A stretch of DNA of 64,000 bases from contig OY759266.1 of NCBI GenBank assembly GCA_963662155.1, forward strand, positions 61,464,911 through 61,528,910. Reading direction: 5' to 3'. The position numbers and the translations under genes were made by a program. This stretch comes from Lamellibrachia columna (lineage: Eukaryota; Annelida; Polychaeta; Sabellida; Siboglinidae). The notes under the pieces are model-generated. The model ran no database searches and was not told where the DNA came from. It worked only from the letters and a program-made list of their open reading frames with translations. Position 1 is the first letter of the stretch. Each line of letters opens with the position of its first letter. Positions 20,597 through 34,000 of this stretch are shown in pieces.

Positions 20597-20637
20597 CCAA
20601 TTGAGTCTAGGGCACTGCCTACCCTAGACACAATTGG
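20597..20637. repeat. 16-bp hairpin directly abutting the BEL LTR
   Basis: CCAATTGAGTCTAGGG and the reverse complement of CCCTAGACACAATTGG match at 15 of 16 positions around a nine-base loop. It begins at the first base after the LTR, so it belongs to the pre-insertion target, perhaps the 5' end of the LINE fragment that follows. Confidence 0.85.
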
Positions 20638-20726
20638 CCTGCGACTGCTGTGTGTAATTCGAGAACTCTTTATAGAACTGCCCACAGACAACCTGCGTAG
20701 GTGGTCCAACGTGTGGTCCAACGACA

Positions 20727-21190
20727 ATGCCGAAAAGTAGATGTACCAATGACAAACCAACAATGCCTGAACAGTCCGAAGAGATCAATGACCTGAAACG
20801 ATCGGTAAACTTCATCAACGACAAGTTGGATGAAATCCTGAAATCGAAGAGAGAAATCTCAGAGATACTCTCACTCGAAAAAATAAACGCAGAAAAGGAT
20901 GAAAAAATAAGAGACCTTCAAAACCGTGTAGACAATCTAGAACAATATTCCCGAATGGAAAATGTCATAATATCAGGACTTCGAACAACACCTGATGCAC
21001 ATCTTCAACACACACCTGGAGAGAACGATGCCCTGGAAGAAAATGTCCTCGCATTGTTCAACAAACAGATGGATGTGCCCATAACAAAGAACGATATTTC
21101 CGTGTGTCACACGCTAAGACGACGATCAAATGACAGTATCAACGGCAACAACCAGCAGCGAGACATCATCGTCCGTTTCGTCAGTACCAA
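20727..21190 (+). pseudogene. LINE ORF1 (coiled-coil, L1/Tx1-like ORF1p), truncated
   Basis: From the Met at 20727 the frame encodes a Lys/Glu-rich coiled coil (EEINDLKRSVNFINDKLDEI, then EKDEKIRDLQNRVDNLEQYS) followed by RMENVIISGLR and an RRM-like part (ISVCHTLRRR, then RDIIVRFVS). This pattern is typical of nucleic-acid-binding ORF1 proteins in several invertebrate LINEs. The homology stops near 21190, inside the domain, where unrelated antisense sequence begins. The remaining residues to 21266 are read-through. No RT follows, so the element is truncated or rearranged. Confidence 0.7.
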
Positions 21191-21345
21191 GTGTGCGGAT
21201 ACTGGACTTCAGCCAACCCACACTCCCACTCGCCGGTCAGATCGATGCGTTGAGGTAAGTGCGTGACGTAATGGGTCAAGGTGTTGTCGGGGTGCATCTC
21301 CATGGAAGCGTTGCTGGGCAGCGTCATGTAGAAATCAGTCGCCAT
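21190..21345 (-). pseudogene. Fragment of a virus-like structural-type protein
   Basis: From the Met at 21345 the minus frame encodes about 50 residues with a Phe-Tyr-x-x-Leu-Pro-Ser-Asn start, a Gly-Glu-Trp-Glu centre and a Tyr-Pro-His-x-Trp end before a break at the junction with the LINE fragment. From memory, proteins of this type sit beside capsid-like genes in Maverick/adintovirus-like insertions of aquatic invertebrates. That assignment is an inference. Its start overlaps the end of the preceding small membrane protein by 11 bp, which suggests compact, virus-like gene packing. Confidence 0.4.
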
Positions 21346-21658
21346 TGCGTCTCAACGTGGGATTGGGCAGTAGGTAACCCAAAGAACTACTCAACAGAGC
21401 CGTCCACAGATTAGAATCGCCGTGACCTGTCGTCAGGTTGTAAATGCTGATCAGAATGACCGTGTACAGGACGACGACCTGACACAGAAACACGATCTCC
21501 TCTTTGGGACACGCGGTACCGAACAGATGCCAGGGAGTGCTGTCTGGCTCGTTCGGTGCAACGTCAGTACAATCCTCGTGGTCGTCCACCTCCTTCTCCT
21601 CCTCGTCTATGGTGGTGGTGCAGGTCGGTGGTGGTGGTGGTGTCGCGTCGTGTGTCAT
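21335..21658 (-). CDS. Small membrane protein of a Maverick/adintovirus-like remnant
   Basis: This 107-aa frame has a Pro-rich start, an acidic stretch around residues 18-40, then a hydrophobic segment of about 20 residues (about 58-78) followed by a polar break and a second weaker hydrophobic stretch ending near Leu-Gly-Tyr-Leu-Leu-Pro. It overlaps the next minus-strand gene by 11 bp. The pair looks like neighbouring genes of one integrated element. No polymerase, integrase or ATPase is present in the window, so only a relic remains. The function is unknown and the element class is inferred. Confidence 0.4.
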   Translation of the reverse strand: MTHDATPPPPPTCTTTIDEEEKEVDDHEDCTDVAPNEPDSTPWHLFGTACPKEEIVFLCQVVVLYTVILISIYNLTTGHGDSNLWTALLSSSLGYLLPNPTLRRNGD

Positions 21659-21660
21659 TT

Positions 21661-22070
21661 CTCGAATGCAGTGTCGTCATGTGCGCGGCTAGTCTTTATA
21701 GTTGACGAGTCCCCTGGCATCGATACCACAATCTACTGTGCCTGGGTCTTGTTATTGTGCATATGGCACAAAAAACCTGTCCAAAACATAGACTCGGCCT
21801 CACTTTTCTTGTAAATTACCCAGTGGCCTTGTCCATTGTGATGTTATGATGATTTGTACTGTTGGTGCTGCACGGTATTCACATTTGGTTGTGTGTGTAT
21901 TGCCAACAATTCTTCTTTTCATCAAATATTTGTGTAAACAGTGTAATTTGGAAACCATTTATACTTGGTAAACGTGTAATTAAAATTTTATTTATCAAGT
22001 CAAATATGTCCGATGTCATTTCTTTATTGCCAAGGATTTATGCATGTAATTTGTTCCCTTTCAAAGATTA
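21661..22070. other. Unassigned DNA before the satellite
   Basis: No gene recognised. It may include the flank of the virus-like remnant. The 54-bp array starts abruptly at about 22075. Confidence 0.4.
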
Positions 22071-22071
22071 G

Positions 22072-25000
22072 GATTTATCGAAGTTTAAGGTACATTGTAC
22101 TGGATGACGACTAGCAGTAGGGTTGAATTTATCCAACTTTAAGGTACATTGTACTGGATAATGACTAGCAGTAGGGTTGAATTTATCCAACTTTAAGGTA
22201 CTTTGCACTGGATGATGACTAGCCGTAGGGTTGAATTTATCCAACTTTAAGGTACATTGTACTGTATGATGACTAGCAGTAGGGTTGAATTTATCCAACT
22301 TTAAGGTACATCGTACTGGATGATGACTAGCAGTAGGGTTGAATTTATCCAACTTTAAGGTACATCGTACTGGATGATGACTAGCAGTAGGGTTGAATTT
22401 ATCCAACTTTAAGGTACGTCGTACTGGATGATAACTAGCAGTAGGGTTGAATTTATCCAACTTTAAGGTACTTTGCACTGGATGATGACTAGCCGTAGGG
22501 TTGAATTTATCCAACTTTAAGGTACATTGTACTGTATGATGACTAGCAGTAGGGTTGAATTTATCCAACTTTAAGGTACATCGTACTGGATGATGACTAG
22601 CAGTAGGGTTGAATTTATCCAACTTTAAGGTACATCGTACTGGATGATGACTAGCAGTAGGGTTGAATTTATCCAACTTTAAGGTACGTCGTACTGGATG
22701 ATAACTAGCAGTAGGGTTGAATTTATCCAACTTTAAGGTACATCGTACTGGATGATGACTAGCAGTAGGGTTGAATTTATCCAACTTTAAGGTACATTGT
22801 ACTGGATGATGACTAGCAGTAGGGTTGAATTTATCCATCTTTAAGGTACGTCGTACTGGATGATGACTAGCAGTATGGTTGAATTTATCCAACTTTAAGG
22901 TACGTCGTACTGGATGATGACTAGCAGTATGGTTGAATTTATCCAACTTTAAGGTACATTGTACTGGATGATGACTAGCAGTAGGGTTGAATTTATCCAA
23001 CTTTAAGGTACATCGTACTGTATGATGACTAGCAGTATGGTTGAATTTATCCAACTTTAAGGTACATCGTACTGTATGATGACTAGCAGTATGGTTGAAT
23101 TTATCCAACTTTAAGGTACATTGTACTGTATGATGACTAGCAGTAGGGTTGAATTTATCCAACTTTAAGGTACATTGTACTGTATGATGACTAGCAGTAT
23201 GGTTGAATTTATCCAACTTTAAGGTACATTGTACTGTATGATGACTAGCAGTAGAGTTGAATTTATCCAACTTTAAGGTACATTGTACTGGATGATGACT
23301 AGCAGTAGGGTTGAATTTATCCAACTTTAAGGTACATCGTACTGTATGATGACTAGCAGTAGGGTTGAATTTATCCAACTTTAAGGTACATCGTACTGTA
23401 TGATGACTAGCAGTATGGTTGAATTTATCCAACTTTAAGGTACATTGTACTGGATGATGACTAGCAGTATGGTTGAATTTATCCAACTTTAAGGTACATC
23501 GTACTGTATGATGACTAGCAGTAGGGTTGAATTTATCCAACTTTAAGGTACATCGTACTGTATGATGACTAGCAGTATGGTTGAATTTATCCAACTTTAA
23601 GGTACATTGTACTGGATGATGACTAGCAGTATGGTTGAATTTATCCAACTTTAAGGTACGTCGTACTGGATGATGTCTAGCAGTAGGGTTGAATTTATCC
23701 AACTTTAAGGTACATCGTACTGTATGATGACTAGCAGTATGGTTGAATTTATCCAACTTTAAGGTACATTGTACTGGATGATGACTAGCAGTATGGTTGA
23801 ATTTATCCAACTTTAAGGTACGTCGTACTGGATGATGTCTAGCAGTATGGTTGAATTTATCCAACTTTAAGGTACATTGTACTGGATGATGACTAGCAGT
23901 AGGGTTGAATTTATCCAACTTTAATGTACATTGTACTGTATGATGACTAGCAGTAGGGTTGAATTTATCCATCTTTAAGGTACATCGTACTGGATGATGA
24001 CTAGCAGTAGGGTTGAATTTATCCAACTTTAAGGTACATCGTACTGGATGATGACTAGCAGTAGGGTTGAATTTATCCAACTTTAATGTACATTGTACTG
24101 GATGATGACTAGCAGTAGGGTTGAATTTATCCAACTTTAAGGTACATCGAACTGGATGATGACTATTTATCCAACTTTAATGTACATTGTACTGGATGAT
24201 GACTAGCAGTATGGTTGAATTTATCCATCTTTAAGGTACATCGTACTGTATGATGACTAGCAGTATGGTTGAATTTATCCAACTTTAAGGTACATTGTAC
24301 TGGATGATGATTAGCAGTATGGTTGAATTTATCCAACTTTAAGGTACATTGTACTGTATGATGACTAGCAGTATGATTGAATTTATCCAACTTTAAGGTA
24401 CATCGTACTGGATGATGACAAGCAGTATGGTTGAATTTATCCAACTTTAAGGTACATTGTACTGGATGATGACTAGCAGTAGGGTTGAATTTATCCAACT
24501 TTAATGTACATTGTACTGTATGATGACTAGCAGTAGGGTTGAATTTATCCATCTTTAAGGTACATCGTACTGGATGATGACTAGCAGTAGGGTTGAATTT
24601 ATCCAACTTTAAGGTACATCGTACTGGATGATGACTAGCAGTAGGGTTGAATTTATCCAACTTTAATGTACATTGTACTGGATGATGACTAGCAGTATGG
24701 TTGAATTTATCCATCTTTAAGGTACATCGAACTGGATGATGACTATTTATCCAACTTTAATGTACATTGTACTGGATGATGACTAGCAGTATGGTTGAAT
24801 TTATCCATCTTTAAGGTACATCGTACTGTATGATGACTAGCAGTATGGTTGAATTTATCCAACTTTAAGGTACATTGTACTGGATGATGACTAGCAGTAT
24901 GGTTGAATTTATCCAACTTTAAGGTACATTGTACTGTATGATGACTAGCAGTATGATTGAATTTATCCAACTTTAAGGTACATCGTACTGGATGATGACA

Positions 25001-28000
25001 AGCAGTATGGTTGAATTTATCCAACTTTAAGGTACATTGTACTGGATGATGACTAGCAGTAGGGTTGAATTTATCCAACTTTAATGTACATTGTACTGTA
25101 TGATGACTAGCAGTAGGGTTGAATTTATCCATCTTTAAGGTACATCGTACTGGATGATGACTAGCAGTAGGGTTGAATTTATCCAACTTTAAGGTACATC
25201 GTACTGGATGATGACTAGCAGTAGGGTTGAATTTATCCAACTTTAATGTACATTGTACTGGATGATGACTAGCAGTATGGTTGAATTTATCCATCTTTAA
25301 GGTACATCGTACTGGATGATGACTAGCAGTAGGGTTGAATTTATCCAACTTTAAGGTACATCGTACTGGATGATGACTAGCAGTAGGATTGAATTTATCC
25401 AACTTTAAGGTACATCGTACTGGATGATGACTAGCAGTAGGGTTGAATTTATCCAACTTTAAGGTACATCGTACTGGATGATGACTAGCAGTAGGGTTGA
25501 ATTTATCCAACTTTAATGTACATTGTACTGGATGATGACTAGCAGTAGGGTTGAATTTATCCAACTTTAAGGTACATCGAACTGGATGATGACTATTTAT
25601 CCAACTTTAATGTACATTGTACTGGATGATGACTAGCAGTATGGTTGAATTTATCCATCTTTAAGGTACATCGTACTGTATGATGACTAGCAGTATGGTT
25701 GAATTTATCCAACTTTAAGGTACATTGTACTGGATGATGACTAGCAGTATGGTTGAATTTATCCAACTTTAAGGTACATTGTACTGTATGATGACTAGCA
25801 GTATGATTGAATTTATCCAACTTTAAGGTACATCGTACTGGATGATGACAAGCAGTATGGTTGAATTTATCCAACTTTAAGGTACATTGTACTGGATGAT
25901 GACTAGCAGTAGGGTTGAATTTATCCAACTTTAATGTACATTGTACTGTATGATGACTAGCAGTAGGGTTGAATTTATCCATCTTTAAGGTACATCGTAC
26001 TGGATGATGACTAGCAGTAGGGTTGAATTTATCCAACTTTAAGGTACATCGTACTGGATGATGACTAGCAGTAGGGTTGAATTTATCCAACTTTAATGTA
26101 CATTGTACTGGATGATGACTAGCAGTATGGTTGAATTTATCCATCTTTAAGGTACATCGAACTGGATGATGACTATTTATCCAACTTTAATGTACATTGT
26201 ACTGGATGATGAATAGCAGTATGGTTGAATTTATCCATCTTTAAGGTACATCGTACTGTATGATGACTAGCAGTATGGTTGAATTTATCCAACTTTAAGG
26301 TACATTGTACTGGATGATGACTAGCAGTATGGTTGAATTTATCCAACTTTGAGGTACATTGTACTGTATGATGACTAGCAGTATGATTGAATTTATCCAA
26401 CTTTAAGGTACATCGTACTGGATGATGACAAGCAGTATGGTTGAATTTATCCAACTTTAAGGTACATTGTACTGGATGATGACTAGCAGTAGGGTTGAAT
26501 TTATCCAACTTTAATGTACATTGTACTGTATGATGACTAGCAGTAGGGTTGAATTTATCCATCTTTAAGGTACATCGTACTGGATGATGACTAGCAGTAG
26601 GGTTGAATTTATCCAACTTTAAGGTACATCGTACTGGATGATGACTAGCAGTAGGGTTGAATTTATCCAACTTTAATGTACATTGTACTGGATGATGACT
26701 AGCAGTATGGTTGAATTTATCCATCTTTAAGGTACATCGTACTGGATGATGACTAGCAGTAGGGTTGAATTTATCCAACTTTAAGGTACATCGTACTGGA
26801 TGATGACTAGCAGTAGGATTGAATTTATCCAACTTTAAGGTACATCGTACTGGATGATGACTAGCAGTAGGGTTGAATTTATCCAACTTTAAGGTACATT
26901 GTACTGGATGATGACTAGCAGTAGGGTTGAATTTATCCATCTTTAAGGTACATTGTACTGTATGATGACTAGCAGTAGGGTTGAATTTATCCAACTTTAA
27001 GGTACATCGAACTGGATGATGACTAGCAATAGGGTTGAATTTATCCAACTTTAAGGTACATTGTACTGTATGATGACTAGCAGTAGGGTTGAATTTATCC
27101 AACTTTAAGGTACATCGTACTGGATGATGACTAGCAGTAGGATTGAATTTATCCAACTTTAAGGTACATTGTACTGTATGATGACCAGCAGTAGGGTTGA
27201 ATTTATCCAACTTTAAGGTACATTGTACTGTATGATGACTAGCAGTAGGGTTGAATTTATCCAACTTTAAGGTACATTGTACTGTATGATGACTAGCAGT
27301 AGGGTTGAATTTATCCAACTTTAAGGTACATTGTACTGTATGATGACTAGCAGTAGGGTTGAATTTATTCAACTTTAAGGTACATTGTACTGTATGATGA
27401 CTAGCAGTAGGGTTGAATTTATCCAACTTTAAGGTACATTGTACTGTATGATGACTAGCAGTAGGGTTGAATTTATCCAACTTTAAGGTACATTGTACTG
27501 TATGATGACTAGCCGTAGGGTTGAATTTATCCATCTTTAAGGTACGTCGTACTGGATGATGACTAGCAGTAGGGTTGAATTTATCCAACTTTAAGGTACA
27601 TTGTACTGTATGATGACTAGCAGTAGGGTTGAATTTATCCAACTTTAAGGTACGTCGTACTGGATGACGACTAGCAGTAGGGTTGAATTTATCCAACTTT
27701 AAGGTACGTCGTACTGGATGATGACTAGCAGTAGGGTTGAATTTATCCAACTTTAAGGTACATCGTGCTGGATGATGACTAGCAGTAGGGTTGAATTTAT
27801 CCAACTTTAAGGTACGTCGTACTGGATGATGACTAGCCGTAGGGTTGAATTTATCCATCTTTAAGGTACGTCGTACTGGATGATGACTAGCAGTATCGTT
27901 GAATTTATCCAACTTTAAGGTACATCGTACTGGATGATGACTAGCAGTAGGGTTGAATTTATCCAACTTTAAGGTACATCGTACTGGATGATGACTAGCA

Positions 28001-31000
28001 GTAGGGTTGAATTTATCCAACTTTAAGGTACATCGTACTGGATGATGACTAGCAGTAGGGTTGAATTTATCCAACTTTAAGGTACATCGTACTGGATGAT
28101 GACTAGCAGTAGGGTTGAATTTATCCAACTTTAAGGTACATCGTACTGGATGATGACTAGCAGTAGGGTTGAATTTAAACAAATTTTAAGGTACATCGTA
28201 CTGGATGATGACTAGCAGTAGGGTTGAATTCATCCAAATTTAAGGTACATCGTACTGGATGATGACTAGCAGTAGTGTTGAATTTATCCAACTTTAAGGT
28301 ACATTGTACTGTATGATGACTAGCCGTAGGGTTGAATTTATCCATCTTTAAGGTACGTCGTACTGGATGATGACTAGCAGTAGGGTTGAATTTATCCAAC
28401 TTTAATGTACATTGTACTGGATGATGACTAGCAGTAGGGTTGAATTTATCCAACTATAAGGTACATTGTACTGTATGATGACTAGCCGTAGGGTTGAATT
28501 TATCCAACTTGAAGGTACGTCGTACTGGATGATGACTAGCAGTAGGGTTGAATTTATCCAACTTTAAGGTACATTGTACTGTATGATGACTAGCAGTAGG
28601 GTTGAATTTATCCAACTTTAAGGTACATTGTACTGTATGATGACTAGCCGTAGGGTTGAATTTATCCAACTTTAATGTACATTGTACTGTATGATGACTA
28701 GCAGTAGGGTTGAATTTATCCAACTATAAGGTACATTGTACTGTATGATGACTAGCCGTAGGGTTGAATTTATCCAACTTGAAGGTACGTCGTACTGGAT
28801 GATGACTAGCAGTAGGGTTGAATTTATCCAACTTTAAGGTACATTGTACTGTATGATGACTAGCAGTAGTGTTGAATTTATCCAACTTTAAGGTACATTG
28901 TACTGTATGATGACTAGCCGTAGGGTTGAATTTATCCATCTTTAAGGTACGTCGTACTGGATGATGACTAGCAGTAGGGTTGAATTTATCCAACTTTAAG
29001 GTACATTGTACTGTATGATGACTAGCAGTAGGGTTGAATTTATCCAACTTTAAGGTACATTGTACTGTATGATGACTAGCCGTAGGGTTGAATTTATCCA
29101 ACTTGAAGGTACGTCGTACTGGATGATGACTAGCAGTAGGGTTGAATTTATCCAACTTTAATGTACATTGTACTGGATGATGACTAGCAGTAGGGTTGAA
29201 TTTATCCAACTTTAAGGTACATCGAACTGGATGATGACTATTTATCCAACTTTAATGTACATTGTACTGGATGATGACTAGCAGTATGGTTGAATTTATC
29301 CATCTTTAAGGTACATCGTACTGTATGATGACTAGCAGTATGGTTGAATTTATCCAACTTTAAGGTACATTGTACTGGATGATGACTAGCAGTATGGTTG
29401 AATTTATCCAACTTTAATGTACATTGTACTGTATGATGACTAGCAGTAGGGTTGAATTTATCCATCTTTAAGGTACATCATACTGGATGATGACTAGCAG
29501 TAGGGTTGAATTTATCCAACTTTAATGTACATTGTACTGGATGATGACTAGCAGTATGGTTGAATTTATCCATCTTTAAGGTACATCGTACTGGATGATG
29601 ACTAGCAGTAGGGTTGAATTTATCCAACTTTAAGGTACATCGTACTGGATGATGACTAGCAGTAGGATTGAATTTATCCAACTTTAAGGTACATCGTACT
29701 GGATGATGAATAGCAGTAGGGTTGAATTTATCCAACTTTAAGGTACATTGTACTGTATGATGACTAGCAGTAGGGTTGAATTTATCCAACTTTAAGGTAC
29801 ATTGTACTGTATGATGACTAGCAGTAGGGTTGAATTTATTCAACTTTAAGGTACATTGTACTGTATGATGACTAGCAGTAGGGTTGAATTTATCCAACTT
29901 TAAGGTACATTGTACTGTATGATGACTAGCAGTAGGGTTGAATTTATCCAACTTTAAGGTACATTGTACTGTATGATAACTAGCCGTAGGGTTGAATTTA
30001 TCCATCTTTAAGGTACGTCGTACTGGATGATGACTAGCAGTAGGGTTGAATTTATCCAACTTTAAGGTACATTGTACTGTATGATGACTAGCAGTAGGGT
30101 TGAATTTATCCAACTTTAAGGTACGTCGTACTGGATGACGACTAGCAGTAGGGTTGAATTTATCCAACTTTAAGGTACATTGTACTGTATGATGACTAGC
30201 AGTAGGGTTGAATTTATCCAACTTTAAGGTACATCGTGCTGGATGATGACTAGCAGTAGGGTTGAATTTATCCAACTTTAAGGTACGTCGTACTGGATGA
30301 TGACTAGCCGTAGGGTTGAATTTATCCATCTTTAAGGTACGTCGTACTGGATGATGACTAGCAGTAGGGTTGAATTTATCCAACTTTAAGGTACATCGTA
30401 CTGGATGATGACTAGCAGTAGGGTTGAATTTATCCAACTTTAAGGTACATCGTACTGGATGATGACTAGCAGTAGGGTTGAATTTATCCAACTTTAAGGT
30501 ACATCGTACTGGATGATGACTAGCAGTAGGGTTGAATTTATCCAACTTTAAGGTACATCGTACTGGATGATGACTAGCAGTAGGGTTGAATTTTTTCCAA
30601 CTTTAAGGTACATCGTACTGGATGATGGCTAGCAGTAGGGTTGAATTTATCCAACTTTAAGGTACATCGTACTGGATGATGACTAGCAGTAGGGTTGAAT
30701 TTATCCAACTTTAAGGTACATCGTACTGGATGATGACTAGCAGTAGGGTTGAATTTAAACAAATTTTAAGGTACATCGTACTGGATGATGACTAGCAGTA
30801 GGGTTGAATTCATCCAACTTTAAGGTACATCGTACTGGATGATGACTAGCAGTAGTGTTGAATTTATCCAACTTTAAGGTACGTCGTACTGTATGATGAC
30901 TAGCAGTAGGGTTGAATTTATCCAACTATAAGGTACATTGTACTGTATGATGACTAGCAGTAGGGTTGAATTTATCCAACTTTAAGGTACATTGTACTGT

Positions 31001-34000
31001 ATGATGACTAGCCGTAGGGTTGAATTTATCCATCTTTAAGGTACGTCGTACTGGATGATGACTAGCAGTAGGGTTGAATTTATCCAACTTTAAGGTACAT
31101 TGTACTGGATGATGACTAGCCGTAGGGTTGAATTTATCCATCTTTAAGGTACGTCGTACTGGATGATGACTAGCAGTAGGGTTGAATTTATCCAACTTTA
31201 AGGTACGTCGTACTGGATGATGACTAGCAGTAGGGTTGAATTTATCCAACTTTAAGGTACGTCGTACTGGATGATGACTAGCAGTAGGGTTGAATTTATC
31301 CAACTTTAAGGTACATCGTACTGGATGATGACTAGCAGTAGGGTTGAATTTATCCAACTTTAAGGTACATCGTACTGGATGATGACTAGCAGTAGGGTTG
31401 AATTTATCCAACTTTAAGGTACATCGTACTGGATGATGACTAGCCGTAGGGTTGAATTTATCCATCTTTAAGGTACGTCGTACTGGATGATGACTAGCAG
31501 TAGGGTTGAATTTATCCAACTTTAAGGTACGTCGTACTGGATGATGACTAGCAGTAGGGTTGAATTTATCCAACTTTAAGGTACATCGTACTGGATGATG
31601 ACTAGCAGTAGGGTTGAATTTATCCAACTTTAAGGTACATCGTACTGGATGATGACTAGCAGTAGGGTTGAATTTATCCAACTTTAAGGTACATCGTACT
31701 GGATGATGACTAGCAGTAGGGTTGAATTTATCCAACTTTAAGGTACATCGTACTGGATGATGACTAGCAGTAGGGTTGAATTTATCCAACTTTAAGGTAC
31801 ATCGTACTGGATGATGACTAGCAGTAGGGTTGAATTTAAACAAATTTTAAGGTACATCGTACTGGATGATGACTAGCAGTAGGGTTGAATTCATCCAACT
31901 TTAAGGTACATCGTACTGGATGATGACTAGCAGTAGTGTTGAATTTATCCAACTTTAAGGTACGTCGTACTGGATGATGACTAGCCGTAGGGTTGAATTT
32001 ATCCATCTTTAAGGTACATCGTACTGGATGATGACTAGCAGTAGGGTTGAATTTATCCAACTTTAAGGTACATCGTACTGGATGATGACTAGCAGTAGGG
32101 TTGAATTTATCCAACTTTAAGGTACATCGTACTGGATGATGACTAGCAGTAGGGTTGAATTTATCCATCTTTAAGGTACATCGTACTGTATGATGACTAG
32201 CAGTAGGGTTGAATTTATCCATCTTTAAGGTACGTCGTACTGGATGATGACTAGCAGTAGGGTTGAATTTATCCATCTTTAAGGTACATCGTACTGTATG
32301 ATGACTAGCAGTAGGGTTGAATTTATCCATCTTTAAGGTACGTCGTACTGGATGATGACTAGCAGTAGGGTTGAATTTATCCATCTTTAAGGTACATCGT
32401 ACTGGATGATGACTAGCAGTAGGGTTGAATTTATCCAACTTTAAGGTACGTCGTACTGGATGATGACTAGCAGTAGTGTTGAATTTATCCAACTTTAAGG
32501 TACGTCGTACTGGATGATGACTAGCCGTAGGGTTGAATTTATCCAACTTTAAGGTACATCGTACTGGATGATGACTAGCAGTAGTGTTGAATTTATCCAA
32601 CTTTAAGGTACGTCGTACTGGATGATGACTAGCCGTAGGGTTGAATTTATCCAACTTTAAGGTTCGTCGTACTGGATGATGACTAGCAGTAGGGTTGAAT
32701 TTATCCAACTTTAAGGTACGTCGTACTGGATGATGACTAGCAGTAGGGTTGAATTTATCCATCTTTAAGGTACATCGTACTGTATGATGACTAGCAGTAG
32801 GGTTGAATTTATCTATCTTTAAGGTACATCGTACTGGATGATGACTAGCAGTAGGGTTGAATTTATCCATCTTTAAGGTACATCGTACTGTATGATGACT
32901 AGCAGTAGGGTTGAATTTATCCAACTTTAAGGTACATCGTACTGGATGATGACTAGCAGTAGGGTTGAATTTATCCATCTTTAAGGTACATCGTACTGTA
33001 TGATGACTAGCAGTAGGGTTGAATTTATCTATCTTTAAGGTACGTCGTACTGGATGATGACTAGCAGTAGGGTTGAATTTATCCAACTTTAAGGTACATT
33101 GTACTGGATGATGACTAGCCGTAGGGTTGAATTTATCCATCTTTAAGGTACATCGTACTGGATGATGACTAGCAGTAGGGTTGAATTTATCCAACTTGAA
33201 GGTACGTCGTACTGGATGATGACTAGCAGTAGGGTTGAATTTATCCAACTTTAAGGTACGTCGTACTGGATGATGACTAGCAGTAGGGTTGAATTTATCC
33301 AACTTTAAGGTACATCGTACTGGATGATGACTAGCAGTAGGATTGAATTTATTCAACTTTAAGGTACATCGTACTGGATGATGACTAGCAGTAGGGTTGA
33401 ATTTATCCAACTTTAAGGTACATCGTACTGGATGATGACTAGCAGTAGGGTTGAATTTATCCAACTTTAAGGTACATCGTACTGGATGATGACTAGCAGT
33501 AGGGTTGAATTTATCCAACTTTAAGGTACATCGTACTGGATGATGACTAGCAGTAGGGTTGAATTTAAACAAATTTTAAGGTACATCGTACTGGATGATG
33601 ACTAGCAGTAGGGTTGAATTCATCCAAATTTAAGGTACATCGTACTGGATGATGACTAGCAGTAGTGTTGAATTTATCCAACTTTAAGGTACGTCGTACT
33701 GTATGATGACTAGCAGTAGGGTTGAATTTATCCAACTTTAAGGTACATTGTACTGTATGATGACTAGCAGTAGGGTTGAATTTATCCAACTATAAGGTAC
33801 ATTGTACTGTATGATGACTAGCCGTAGGGTTGAATTTATCCAACTTGAAGGTACGTCGTACTGGATGATGACTAGCAGTAGGGTTGAATTTATCCAACTT
33901 TAAGGTACATTGTACTGTATGATGACTAGCAGTAGGGTTGAATTTATCCAACTTTAAGGTACATTGTACTGTATGATGACTAGCCGTAGGGTTGAATTTA

